A stretch of 64,000 nt of DNA from Pterobdella sp. o SKG-2022 (lineage: Eukaryota; Annelida; Clitellata; Hirudinida; Piscicolidae): positions 4,404,889 through 4,468,888 of the forward strand of contig OZ038326.1 in NCBI GenBank assembly GCA_964035795.1, given 5' to 3'. This document shows, piece by piece, positions 13,601 to 23,267 of this stretch. A program made the position numbers and the translations under genes. The notes under the pieces are model-generated. The model worked only from the letters and a program-made list of their open reading frames with translations, made no database searches and was not told the DNA's origin. Numbering within the stretch: position 1 is the stretch's first letter; every line of letters starts with the position of its first letter.

Positions 13601-16600
13601 AAAAAAAGTGCTAAAGTTATGAACAAAAAGATCATATTCCGCAGAAGTCCGGGGAGGAAGTGGAGGAGACCTGTAAAATACGGAGTTCGCCGTTTTCCAA
13701 AAGGCTTTGGAGTTAGGTGTTGCTGAAGATAGCGACAGATTAAGACAATCAGCACGTGACTTGTTAATGGCGGCGCGGGCGAGTTTACGTGAAATACGGA
13801 ATTTTTGTAAAAGATCATCAGGGATTTGCACGCAAAGCTTTCGGAGACTGGATACCTGTCTCTCGATTTTCCTTCGGCGTTTGGCGGAGAGAGCATTTTC
13901 AGACAGATGAAAGTGTGAATGCAAGCTGGGGCGAAAAGTATGACTGCGTAAAGGAGCATAAGAATCCATCAGCGAAAGGAACAATTTGTCCATGGAACTA
14001 ACAAAGTCATTGACCTTGGAAATTGGAGAATTAATAAGTAAATCGTTCATAAAATTGACATCCTTTCCAAAGCCGGCCAAGTTGAGAGTCCTGAAAGACC
14101 GAGAAGTGACACGATGAGGTGAAAGGTGGGGCCGTACGAGATTAAGACGGCACGAAATAAGGAAATGATCAGATTCAAAAATTTCGCTGACAGGGTCAGA
14201 AATAAGATGAGAGAGAAGCCGGTGTGATAACAAGATCAAGAGTATTACCAAGCCTGTGAGTCGGAAAGTTAATATGCTGCGTCAAACCGTGCTCTCGCAA
14301 AAGAATATTAAGGGGATTATCAAGATGATGACAATTAGGGGTATTAAAATCTCCAGCCATTATGAAATGATTGAATGTCGAAGAAAGAAAATAAAGATGA
14401 ACTGTGAGTTTACGAATAAAATTACTTGAGTTAGGGGGGCGGTAAATAACAGAAATGGTTAAGGAACGTGTTAGGAAAGAGGCTTGGGCAGTTAATGCTT
14501 CAAAGAAAGAGTGTATTTCAGATTTTAAAAGTGTCAGTTTAACGGAGTTGGAGGAAATCAAAGAAATACCACCACCGCGCTTTCCACTAGAACGATGAGA
14601 ATGTAGAACAAGGTAACCTGGGAGAACAATGTCGTATTTTGTGACATTGTCGGCACCTTCCAAGATACACGTTTCAGTCAGTGCAAGGATATCGAAACAG
14701 TGAGTGGAGATCGCGTCCAGGATAAGAGTGGATTTGTTGCGAGTGGAACGGGGATTGAGAAGGCCAAACTTCACAGAAGGAGATGGATTTTGAGGGTACA
14801 TGAGTAAGGCAGGCCTTCATTGCCAGGCCGTACGCCCCATCTTAAGTCGCACTTGTTGCTTATACACCGGACAAGAAGAGGATGTGGTGACATGGTCATG
14901 ACAAGGGCGATTTGATTTAAAGCAGGGAACACAGAAGGGAGGAGAAGATCTAGAACAGTTGTCAGACGGATGGTCTTTGCCACAGTGCTCACATACTCTA
15001 GAGTTGTGGCATTTAGATATATTATGGCCATAAGTCTGGCAATTCAGACATCTAGTAGGGTGAATACGGGAGTGGAAAGGAAATCTACCAAAAGGGAGAT
15101 GTATATTCTTGGACTTGATCAGCGTGGGAAAAACAGTGCTTGGAACTTGGATAAGCCAATCACGGGTAGAAGGATTTCGTGCGTTAGGCCTCTGTCTGAA
15201 GACACGGAGAGCGCTGGGATGAGCAGATGGAAAGAGGAGATTGAGAGAGGTCTCCAGTTCTTTATCCGAAACCCATGTCGGTAGACCCAGAACAGTGATT
15301 GTTGGGTTTAAAAGAATTGGGTCATGGAGGCGGATGTTGGGAAGAGAGGAAAGAAAAAGTATGGCATCTTTGAGTAAATCAGCAGAGTCAGCTTCCCAGA
15401 CAACGGCATCAGTAGACTCACGAACGTGCTTGGGATAAGACTTAAAGGTCTGTTTAGAAAGGTTAATGGAGGAAACCAATCTTCTGCAGAGCTCACTTAG
15501 AGTCTCACCTGTGGTGGAAGTAATTTTAGTCAAATATTTAATTATAAGTGGATTTTTCTTGATAGAATGGTTTATATGTTGGTTAGGGAGGAGTGAGTGT
15601 GAGATTTTGTTAGTGGGTGGAGAAGAAAGGGTGTGCTTGTTTTTTGACTTAACAATAATGCTGTCAGTAGGTTGAGGTGAGTTGGAAGTAAGAGTAGATG
15701 TGATTGAATTGATTGGTAAGAATGATTCTAGTGAAATTAATGATGGAAAATTATTAATTAAACTAAGAGATGAAGTAGTTGTAGAAGCAGGAGATGCAGA
15801 AGTTGAAAATGATGCCATGCTTGTGGATGAAGTTGGAGAAGTGGTCATAGTTGTTGAGTTGAGCTTGATGAAGAAGCTGGAGTTGTTGAGAAGAGTGGAG
15901 TTATTGCATGGGATGAAGAGTTAGTTGAAGGAGATGTAGTGGTTGAGAAGATTGAAGTGGTTGAAGGAGATGTGGTAGTTGAAGTAAATGTAGTGGTCGA
16001 GGAAAGTAAAGTAGTTGAAGGATAAGAAGTAGTCAAAGAAAATGTGGTAGGCGAGAAAAGTGAAGCAGATGAGGTGATCATAGTCTTCGGCTTTCGCCCT
16101 ATTTTTTTTGGAACCGAGGGTTCCTCAGACTTTATTAAGTTCAACTCATTACTTTTTAACGTGTTGAGAGCTGCTTGAATAGAATCAAGCTCGGAACAAA
16201 TTATTTTGATGGCGGACATGTTATCGACCGTAGAATATATGTTCAAAGCATGACTCAAAATTTTTTTGAGTAATGGCTTTTTTAAAACTCTGCGGAAAAT
16301 AAATATGATTATTTTAACTAGAAGTATTTTTAAACTTTTAAAGTAATCTTCTAAAAACATCGTATGTATCTTTCTTTTTTATCAACTTTTTGTTTTAATT
16401 GTCAAAAATGAGGTTTTCTACAAATAAATGTTAATTCATAAAAAATAAAAAAAATCATGTTTAATATCATTTTGATTCGAAATGTCTTATTCTTGAAGCT
16501 TATAGTAGAGCTTAATAAAAACGAAAAAAAAATCAAAATTAATAACTACTATAAAAAATTCATTTCTGAAAAATCTTTATTATTTAAATAGTTTCACAAA

Positions 16601-18479
16601 AAAACCTCACTCAAACACAGTTTTATGGGTAATCTCACTTGGATATAATTTCATAAAATATCTCACTCAAACGCAGCTTCATAAGAAACATTATTCAAAT
16701 ATAACTTCATAAAGAATCTAACTCAAACTGAAGCTTCATGAAAATCTTCTACAAAAAACTTTCAAGCCTCAAACCCCCATTCCATTCAACCCCAAAGAAG
16801 ACACGCGCGTTAAACGTTACATAAGCAATATATCACGGTAATTAATTGCCCAAGCAGCTGTCTGATGTAGATTCGTTTTAAATCTTCATTCAACATTTTC
16901 AAAGGAAACTTTTTGGATGGATTTCATTTAGTATTTTATATTAGGTAGAGGTCTGATGTTTTTTGTTGCAGTTTTTTTTATGTTTTGAACAGTTAGAAGC
17001 ATTTTAAATCAAAAATTATTTAAATGATGTCAGATCTTGATGAAATCTGTCTTCAATAGAAGATTTAAGTTATAAAACTAAAGAAATTTCAATGAAGCAA
17101 GGTTTTTCTGTTAAATTGCATTTCGAAAGAGGATTTGAAAAGCATTTGAAATGCGATTCAAAAGATTTGGTTTCCTAATATAAAGAGCAAATAATCTTAA
17201 AAATTATTTCCAATTGCTCAAAAAATAATTTGGTTTGTAGTGCTTTTATAATGGGAATTGATTGAATTTCATGGAAATTATGAAAATATATGAACTTTTA
17301 GTAATCAATTTTTTATATTTAATTCTTGTTTTTTTAAGCTTAGTTATAATTTTTTTTATATTTATTTTTTTTGTACTAGAAACTACACAATGGTTTATCG
17401 ATTGAAAAGTTGAAAATTTTCTTTTTAGATTCTTCAAGAGTGGCTCAAACGCGGCTAGCACAAGACCCAATTACAAACAAAGAAACCCAAAAGGCAATCT
17501 TTATAGTTGTTTCTGTTGCTGTGTGAGAAATAAAAACAGAAAGTTGAGAAAAGTTTTCAAGAGTCATTATGACAAATGTTCCTCAACAGACCAGTTGAGA
17601 ATGTCCGCAAACAACACAACCAGTGACCAAAAAATTGACTTCAACGATTCTGTGAAGTATTTGGACAGGGATTATTACACTACTAACTATGAAAACAACA
17701 TTCAAAGCGAGCATCTTGAATTTATTTCTCTACTTGACAGAAACACCTACAAACCTGAAGAAATCTCAGATCAAATGGAGGTCAGTTGTAGAGCCTTCAA
17801 GAATTATGATCGGCAACCACAGAAAGTGAATGCTAAAAACTGCACAAACATTTGTAAAGTACACGCTTTCCCTGCAAGTCTTTCGGCCAGCGTGCAGCCA
17901 TTTTTACAACGCAATACAGTGCCAAGTATGCAAGATGATTTGCATTCATTGGTTTGTGAGAACTGCAATAATAAAATATCCTGCGAAACAGTTAAAATCA
18001 ACACTATAGCTGATGCTTGTCATTTTTGTCATTTTTCCAACGTCGACTCACAATTCACTGATAAGCATTCCAGTACGACATATTGCTTCAAGCGCCAATC
18101 CATTCCTAGCTTTTATTCAAAAGATTTTTCAAATAGTTCAACCGTTCTAGATGATCGTATATATTCCGGCACCAACATACCTAAAAACATTGAAAGCAAA
18201 GTAAAAGAACTACAAATAAATGATTTTTTTGCCAAAAGTCATCCAAACCCGCAACCGCAGAAGAATAATCTCTACCAAACTCTGCCTCTGCAGAAACCAC
18301 TTTCACCAAACTGCTACCTCAAAGTTGATCTTCCAGAGATACTTTACGATCATAGAACTTGTCATAAAACCGCAGCGTCTGCACCAAGACCATGTCGGAA
18401 TGTTTCTTCAACACATCTCGACTTGTCAGAAGTCACTTCAGCATGTGCTATGTGCCATCTTGAAAACGAAGAAAAATAA
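357..18479 (+). CDS. SUEL lectin – sushi – transmembrane receptor-like protein (5' partial)
   Basis: Exons: 357–441, 892–1088, 1961–3337, 4964–5230, 11162–11249, 17429–18479 (stop TAA 18477–18479). All joins keep frame, and the two middle exons are symmetric phase 1-1, as in extracellular mosaic proteins. The first two exons form one SUEL/rhamnose-binding lectin domain: eight Cys, the SASYGR motif, and an ending PC..Y..YL.V.Y.C-like pattern (HPCLKDYVSYLMVQYVC). Exon 1961–3337 gives 459 residues rich in Ser, Asn and Lys with no domain I recognise. Exon 4964–5230 is a sushi/CCP module (four Cys; VRC, FVC, W..NYPVC) with an Asn-rich insertion. Exon 11162–11249 is a hydrophobic helix (ILLASVFGCTFG...VFFLC) followed by basic residues. 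The last exon gives a 350-residue tail beginning with a basic, Cys-rich stretch (SCFCCCVRNKNRK). The start and signal peptide are not in view. Carbohydrate binding is known for SUEL domains; a receptor or adhesion role is inference. Confidence 0.75.
4964..5230 (+). other. Sushi (CCP) domain exon
   Basis: Phase 1-1 exon of 267 bp, with acceptor ttcag and donor AAG|gtactc. Cys residues lie in VVGCQNM, VRCQTE, FVCING and YPVCSK; the Trp before the last Cys (GEWVG) is the sushi hallmark. About 40 residues rich in Asn, Lys and Thr are inserted between Cys2 and Cys3, with several possible N-glycosylation sites (NNT, NET). Confidence 0.7.
5642..5667 (+). other. Possible alternative terminal exon of the lectin–sushi gene
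   Basis: A strong acceptor (ctttcatttag) at 5641 would continue in frame from the sushi exon (phase 1) as GASVPKLT and then TGA at 5665–5667. AATAAA follows at 5892–5897. If used, it would give a soluble form lacking the membrane helix. Only sequence signals support it. Confidence 0.25.
8935..9185 (+). repeat. T/pyrimidine-rich low-complexity tract
   Basis: About 250 bases are almost wholly T with scattered C (ttttcttttt style). No coding signal is seen. The short plus-strand ORF over its right half is not supported. Confidence 0.7.
10604..10665. repeat. (TTA)n microsatellite
   Basis: About 20 uninterrupted TTA/ATT units inside the intron. It is read as poly-Asn on the minus strand, which is an artefact. 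Confidence 0.95.
12226..14801 (-). pseudogene. LINE ORF2 (endonuclease–reverse transcriptase), broken
   Basis: The endonuclease lies at 14801–14196 (FGLLNPRSTRNKS, ILALTET, VIYRPPN, MAGDFNTPN), then the frame shifts near 14200–14250 and runs on to 13493. Reverse transcriptase motifs follow: NYRQISNLSTISKILERV, SLDISAAFDTINH (catalytic Asp of motif A), VPQGSVLGPILFSLYTSPI and QFADDITFF (motif C, FADD in place of YADD), then LMLNPNKSEVMFVG. In-frame TAG codons interrupt it near 13410 (K*F) and at about 12991 (LED*F). At least one frameshift and two stops mean it cannot make an intact protein. Confidence 0.8.
14817..16360 (-). pseudogene. LINE ORF1 (zinc-knuckle protein), frameshifted
   Basis: The first frame (16360–15845) holds a short helical segment (MSAIKIICSELDSIQ, a plausible true start near 16220) and a Ser/Thr-rich stretch. 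The protein then continues in another frame from about 15848 to 14817, so a frameshift lies in the Ser/Thr-rich part. The second frame has, near its end, Cys/His clusters of retroelement zinc knuckles: CLNCQTYGHNISKC, CEHCGKDHPSDNC and a degenerate third (CVPCFKSNRPCHDH). This arrangement is typical of ORF1 nucleic-acid-binding proteins in Jockey/CR1/L2-type LINEs. Confidence 0.75.
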
Positions 18480-19061
18480 ATTTTGCTATTCTTTCAAAAG
18501 TGAATTTTGTCAAAATTTGTAATTATTTTTAATAATTTTTAGAACTCTTATGCATTTTAATCTCATAAAACTGATCTAAAATGACGCAGCATCCCTTCTA
18601 CTCACTGGTTCTTCTCGAATTTTTCAGCATAATATTTTACAAATTCTACTCAAAATTTTTTTCCAATGTTTTAGAATTTCAATTCGTATCGGCTTTCATT
18701 TGTCTTTATTTGACCACAAAATTTAATTATTAAAACATAATGGAAGGTTATATACACTTCAACACTATTGAATACTTCTAAATTTTAATAATTTAAATAT
18801 GTATAACACATCGCATCAATTTTAATTTGTTTCAAATTTTCATGACGCTCTTCAACACTCCATTTTTTAAAATAAAATTGTAAATCTGATTAAAAATTGG
18901 GAATTAACAATACCAAAAAGTTTGAAACAATTTCTCTTAAGTATGAAATAATTCCAAAAAGCATCAGAATCATTACCCTCAAAAATGTTAATCAAAAAAA
19001 CATAATAAATTTTTCAACAAATTCTTATCGAATTAATGTTGTCCAGTACTCAAAAAAAACT
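18480..19061. other. Convergent intergenic spacer
   Basis: It lies between the stop codon of the lectin–sushi gene (+) and the stop of the beta-1 proteasome gene (−). It is AT-rich, and AATAAA-like signals occur on both strands (for example tttatt at 18705–18710 for the minus gene). No gene is seen. Confidence 0.5.
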
Positions 19062-21785
19062 TCAATTCCCAACGAAAGATGGAAATTGGCTCGGTAGAAT
19101 CGTCTCAAAATTAATTCCATTCTTATTAATTTCCACCATCCTAACCACTCCACCACTTGCTCCGTCTCTCTGCATTGCCAGCGTCATAGCTATAAGTATT
19201 CCAGTGTTTATATTAAGTGTTTATGATACTGTTAAAACTGTTATCTGTTTATGTACTAGATTATTGCTTTTGTTGATGTAGTAACAATACTAATACTACT
19301 TGTAGTTAAATTAGTTATAATACTACTACTACTACTAACACTACTTCTACTACTACTACTAGTTCGATTACTATTAGTAATGAAACTACTACTACAGCTA
19401 TTTCAGTTGCTATAAGAAATGTGTTTTCAACCATTAAGTGATAGCTCAAAACAGTCTTTTCTTTCCATGTTTTCTTTGAAGAAGAAATCAAGATATCCTG
19501 GAAACCATTAATTAAAAATAAATTTCCACACGAAATTAAAATATTCAAGATAAAAACAAGCATACAGAAATCCATAGACACTAAATAGATTAATAAAAAT
19601 TAAATTTATATCCATTAAAAACGTTTGAACATCATACAAAAAAACTATAATTTGAAGAAACTATATGAGATTTAATCTATTAAATACACACGACGTCTCT
19701 AAGAACTATTATACATCGATAAAACGTCAGGGGAGCCCACCATAAAGGTATGTACTTCCCGAACCAGCTATGGCGTAAGAATGGGGCACGCAGCTGCCAT
19801 TGAAAGAAATATCATAGACCTGGAGGCAGGAGTTCCAAGGGGTATTTATATATGAGAATTTTTTTTAGTTTTCACAGAGTTATCATACGTTGAATTTTAT
19901 CTAGTTTTTAAAATTATGAAGAATTTTAATAAAAAATTCATTGACAAAAAATTAAAGAAAATTTTTGATAAGTGAATTCTTATCAAAGTTCAACGTGAGG
20001 TCTTCTTGGAGGTTTTGTGGGTGTATTTATAGAATTTTCTAGTTAATCACATGTTTAGAAGAGGTAGTATTGAAAAAGTTATTTATAGAAATAATAATTA
20101 TTAATAATTCAAATATTTTGAAAAATTATTATTTAAAAAATTAGGTAATAAAAAATCAATTTTTAAATGAAATAATTACGTACCGTGGTATTTATTAAGT
20201 AACGGATTTTGTAATTTTCTTATGAATATTTATGTAATGAAAAATTTCCAATAAAAACTTACAGGCACTATTATCTTCTTTAATTAATACCATCATTACT
20301 AGTATCAATTTCATAAATCAATCAAATTCCCCTTATTGTCCGTTTATCTTTATCAAGGGCTGGTTCTTTCATAATAACATCATATTAAGGTAACTTTTCA
20401 GAGACATCGTATGTATTTTTTTTCAATATTTTGTAACAAAAAACATCAAATAAGAGGAATTTTTAATACATTTATTGAGAATCGGAAGCTATAATTTTCG
20501 ATAAGTTTAGCCTTATCATAAAACGATTCTCAATAAATGTATTAAAAATTCCTCTTATTTGATGTTTTTCGTTACAAAACATCATATTAACTATACTAAT
20601 TAGTATATCATAGTGTTTCTTCTTATAGCTCAGTTGGTATAGAGTTAGGTCAAATGTCCAGTTACCTAATTCAATCCCGTGTGAGGTCATCAAATAACCT
20701 TTTAAATATTGTGTTTTCTCTAAATAAAATTTTTAGTTAGCAAAATAGACTGATTTTTAAAGACTTCATAACCTCACATCACCAGAATCAACTTCATAGT
20801 CACCCTAATAAAAAAACAAGTTAATTCAAACAAACTTATTAAATGAATAATACCAAGCTTTTTTTAAGTCAAACTCACTTTATAAGGTATAAAAACTACA
20901 TTAAATTTCTAGCCAGCGTTTTGAACTATAGTAGTGTATAAAGACTCTATTACATGAAATCATTAGAGGAAACTTCATAGTAAAACTAAATATGCGACCA
21001 TTCGACTGCCTTTAACTTATTAATATTTATAACTAATCATCCTAATATAAAAATATCATTACATCATTAAATCAAACTTCATTATAATCGTTTTACTACT
21101 TGGTATCCTTCGTCAGCATCCCACCCAGCACACACAAAGCTACATTCCATTGAATCTCTGTTGCTGTAACACATGTTATGCATCAGACTTGCTGCCACTT
21201 TCACTGGCACTGCTCCATTTTTTTCCAGGCTTGAAGTTTAATTTTTTTATTATTGATTTTGCTAAAGTTTAATTTTTAAGCAAAAACTTATTAATGTTTT
21301 AAATCGTCATTTTTTATTGTTGTATTTCTGTTTTTATATTAATATTGAAACTTAAAATCAATATTTTTGTAAAAGTAAAATCGATAATGAATAATGATAA
21401 AAAAACAACTGCTTGAAGGAAAGATAAAATAGCACATCAGAAACATAATGCTAACCAACCCAATGAGAGATAGATGGAAGATAGTTGCTTGAAAAACGCA
21501 GTGAGAATCAGCTTCGGCGCCTGATCTGCAGCAGACTATGTTTTCATGTACTCTTATCACTTTGTCCGCAAACCTATCAATAACTTCTTCTCTGTTTGAA
21601 ATGGAGTTTTGATGATGGAATGTTATGTTTCGAATTCGGGTCGCCTGATTGTCGACTTACATGCATAAATTCTTTAAATTTAATAAGATCATTTGATTTA
21701 TATAACGTTTGATGTACCCCAAAGTTATTTTCGAATCCACCATCATCATTATACCTGCCTTGTACTTTATTGCTATTATAGTAGT
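19062..21785 (-). CDS. PSMB6: Proteasome subunit beta type-6-like (beta-1), mature region
   Basis: Minus-strand exons in reading order: 21785–21707, 21589–21498, 21450–21410, 21229–21100, 19819–19741, 19497–19432, 19189–19062 (stop 19064–19062). They sum to 204 codons plus stop, matching the mature beta-1 length of about 205. The first exon begins exactly at the catalytic threonine (TTIIAIKYKAG); Asp17 (VDSK), the Lys of ADKVIRVHENI, the Ser of AIAGSGSTYLYG and the RDGASGG motif with Asp166/Ser169 are all present, so it should be catalytically competent. CCRSG keeps the Arg that gives beta-1 its acidic (caspase-like) preference. Arg19 is replaced by Lys, and the N-terminal half is rather divergent (YIKQEVIDRFADK is longer than usual). 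The propeptide exon was not found; it should lie above 21786. The intron at 19820–21099 carries a foldback element and a tRNA-like sequence. Confidence 0.85.
20431..20577. repeat. Foldback (MITE-like) element, family A
   Basis: Two 54-base inverted arms (20431–20484 and 20524–20577) differ at one position and enclose a 39-base loop that itself holds the short palindrome GATAAGTTTAGCCTTATC. It sits in an intron of the beta-1 proteasome gene. Related loop sequences occur at 28600–28640, 31885–31935 and 51376–51420, and an arm-like sequence at 28236–28280. Confidence 0.85.
20627..20696 (+). repeat. tRNA-like sequence (pseudogene or SINE head)
   Basis: It has an A-box-like segment (TAGCTCAGTTGGTATAGAG) and a degraded B box (AATTCAATCCCG). 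The acceptor stem does not pair convincingly, so it is a decayed tRNA-derived copy, not a tRNA gene. Confidence 0.5.
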
Positions 21786-22264
21786 CTAAAAAATTTTATT
21801 CAATTAAATTATTGCTATAAAGGTAAAATCAAATTTGAATTTTAATAAATAGAATTGAAATAGCGAAAAAACGCTTTCGGAGTGTAACAAGAAAGTTGAG
21901 GCATGAAATTTTAGGTTAGTCTGTAATTTTGAAACAGACTTACTCCAGACAATGGTTTGAAAATATGTTTTTTCATGAAGAAGTGATAATAATTTAGAAC
22001 TTATTTCACTGAATAACTATTTTATCTTTTGATAACTAAATATTTTTAAAACTTAACATTAAGAGCAACTTTGAAATTCACGCAACAACTTTTAATGTAA
22101 TTATTTTGTTGTTCTATCTATAAAAAAAGAAAAACATTTTAGTCACAACTTTATAAAAATTTATTCAAATTGAACAATTATTTTTTCAAATTTAATTTTC
22201 TTAATAATAACTTTTTTTTAGACCTATAACTTAAATTCATTTTTCGTGTATTAAGGAAATAAAA
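21786..22264. other. Divergent spacer between beta-1 proteasome and CaaX genes
   Basis: The first (propeptide) exon of the minus-strand proteasome gene should lie here or further right; I could not recognise it. A T-rich acceptor (ttttttttag, about 22220) may define a 5' UTR exon for the plus-strand gene at 22265. Confidence 0.4.
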
Positions 22265-23267
22265 ATGGAAAAATATCAAAATGGAGTTTCTAGTAGAAAT
22301 GAAAATTCGCAAAAAGTGCCAAAAATACTTGATCATATTAATAAAAATAATGTTTCGTCTAATTTTTTGTATAGGAATGATTTGATGGTAAATGATGCAA
22401 CTTTACGTGTTACCTTATGTGAATTCAAAAAACATATAGACAACTTATCTGCGAAAATTAATGAAAGTGATATGAAAATTGATGAATTAAAGTTCGAAAT
22501 AAAGAACTCAAAAAAAAAAAATTCTGAATTAGAAAATGAAAACAAAGAGCTGAATATGAAAATTGACAAACTTTATTCATCCATTCAGTTACAATTGGAA
22601 AATAGTGAATCAAAAAATAGATTGTTAGACATAAAAATTCAGGAGTCACAAGCTGATATTTTGGGTATAAATGCAATGATAGATAACATAAAGAGAAGCC
22701 AATCTCTGATTATTAGTAATATATGCCCAGAAAATAATTTTGAAGTTGATGAATTTTTGAAAAGATCATTGAATATACAGTTAGATAAAGCTGACGTTGA
22801 AAGTAAATGTATTTTAGAGTATGGTATAAACACCAATCCAAAAGTTAAAGATTTTCTCATTACTTTTACTTGTTATCGCAAAAAGAATCATGTTTATTTG
22901 AAATGGCTGGAAACAAGAATGCCACAAAATAATGTTGATAATTGTAATAGAAAGGCACCTTTAGTTTTACGCTGTAAAGGCCAAGGACTTTGCATCAAGG
23001 TAATCTTTTCTATTAATGCATTATTCATCTACTCATCAATACATTTTCTCTATAATTCACAACATAAACTTACTATGTCAACAACTTCAGGAAGTTTTGT
23101 CTGATAATCAACAATCAATATATGAAAAGGCTTTAGAGCAATACAATAGAAAAGATGTAGATGATGTTTGGACTGAATTTGGAGTGACTTATGTGCTCAA
23201 ACAAAATAATGTTGAAAAGTTTTCTGAGAAAACTCTGATAAATGAATCCAGCTGTTCCATTATGTGA
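22265..23267 (+). CDS. Coiled-coil protein with L1 ORF1p-like domain and CaaX box
   Basis: Two exons, 22265–22999 and 23091–23267 (ATCAAG|gtaatc; cttcag|GAAG), give 303 residues. Residues about 55–120 form a coiled coil (HIDNLSAKINESDMKIDELK, then Lys/Glu/Asn-rich heptads). The stretch SLIISNICPENNFEVDEFLK with ILEYGINTN...VKDFLITFTCYRK resembles the RRM-like core of LINE-1-type ORF1 proteins. The last four residues are CSIM followed by TGA, a farnesylation-type CaaX box, the same four residues that end prelamin A. No zinc knuckle is seen. Reading through the 91-base intron instead gives a stop without the CaaX, so splicing decides membrane attachment. It could be a domesticated ORF1p or an unrelated filament-like protein; function unknown. 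Codon use is very AT-rich, like the surroundings. Confidence 0.65.

Larger units (their letters stand above)
12045..16360 (-). mobile_element. Decayed non-LTR retrotransposon (L2/CR1-like LINE)
   Basis: It lies antisense in the last intron of the lectin–sushi gene. Reading on the minus strand: ORF1 with CCHC zinc knuckles, then an APE-type endonuclease, then reverse transcriptase, then a short AT-rich 3' end finishing in ATT repeats (12049–12080), a usual 3' tail for L2/CR1-clade elements. The 5' boundary near 16360 is only the start of the first recognisable ORF; I see no clear target-site duplication. Frameshifts and stops show it is inactive. Its base composition is visibly richer in G+C than the flanking intron, consistent with insertion from elsewhere. 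The clade is assigned from motif style only. Confidence 0.85.

Noticed and set aside
13268..15924. Several plus-strand ORFs over the LINE
   Set aside because: Shadows of the minus-strand ORF1 and ORF2.
19036..19281. Plus-strand hydrophobic ORF that looks like a membrane segment
   Set aside because: It is antisense to the last exon of the beta-1 proteasome gene, whose identity is certain.
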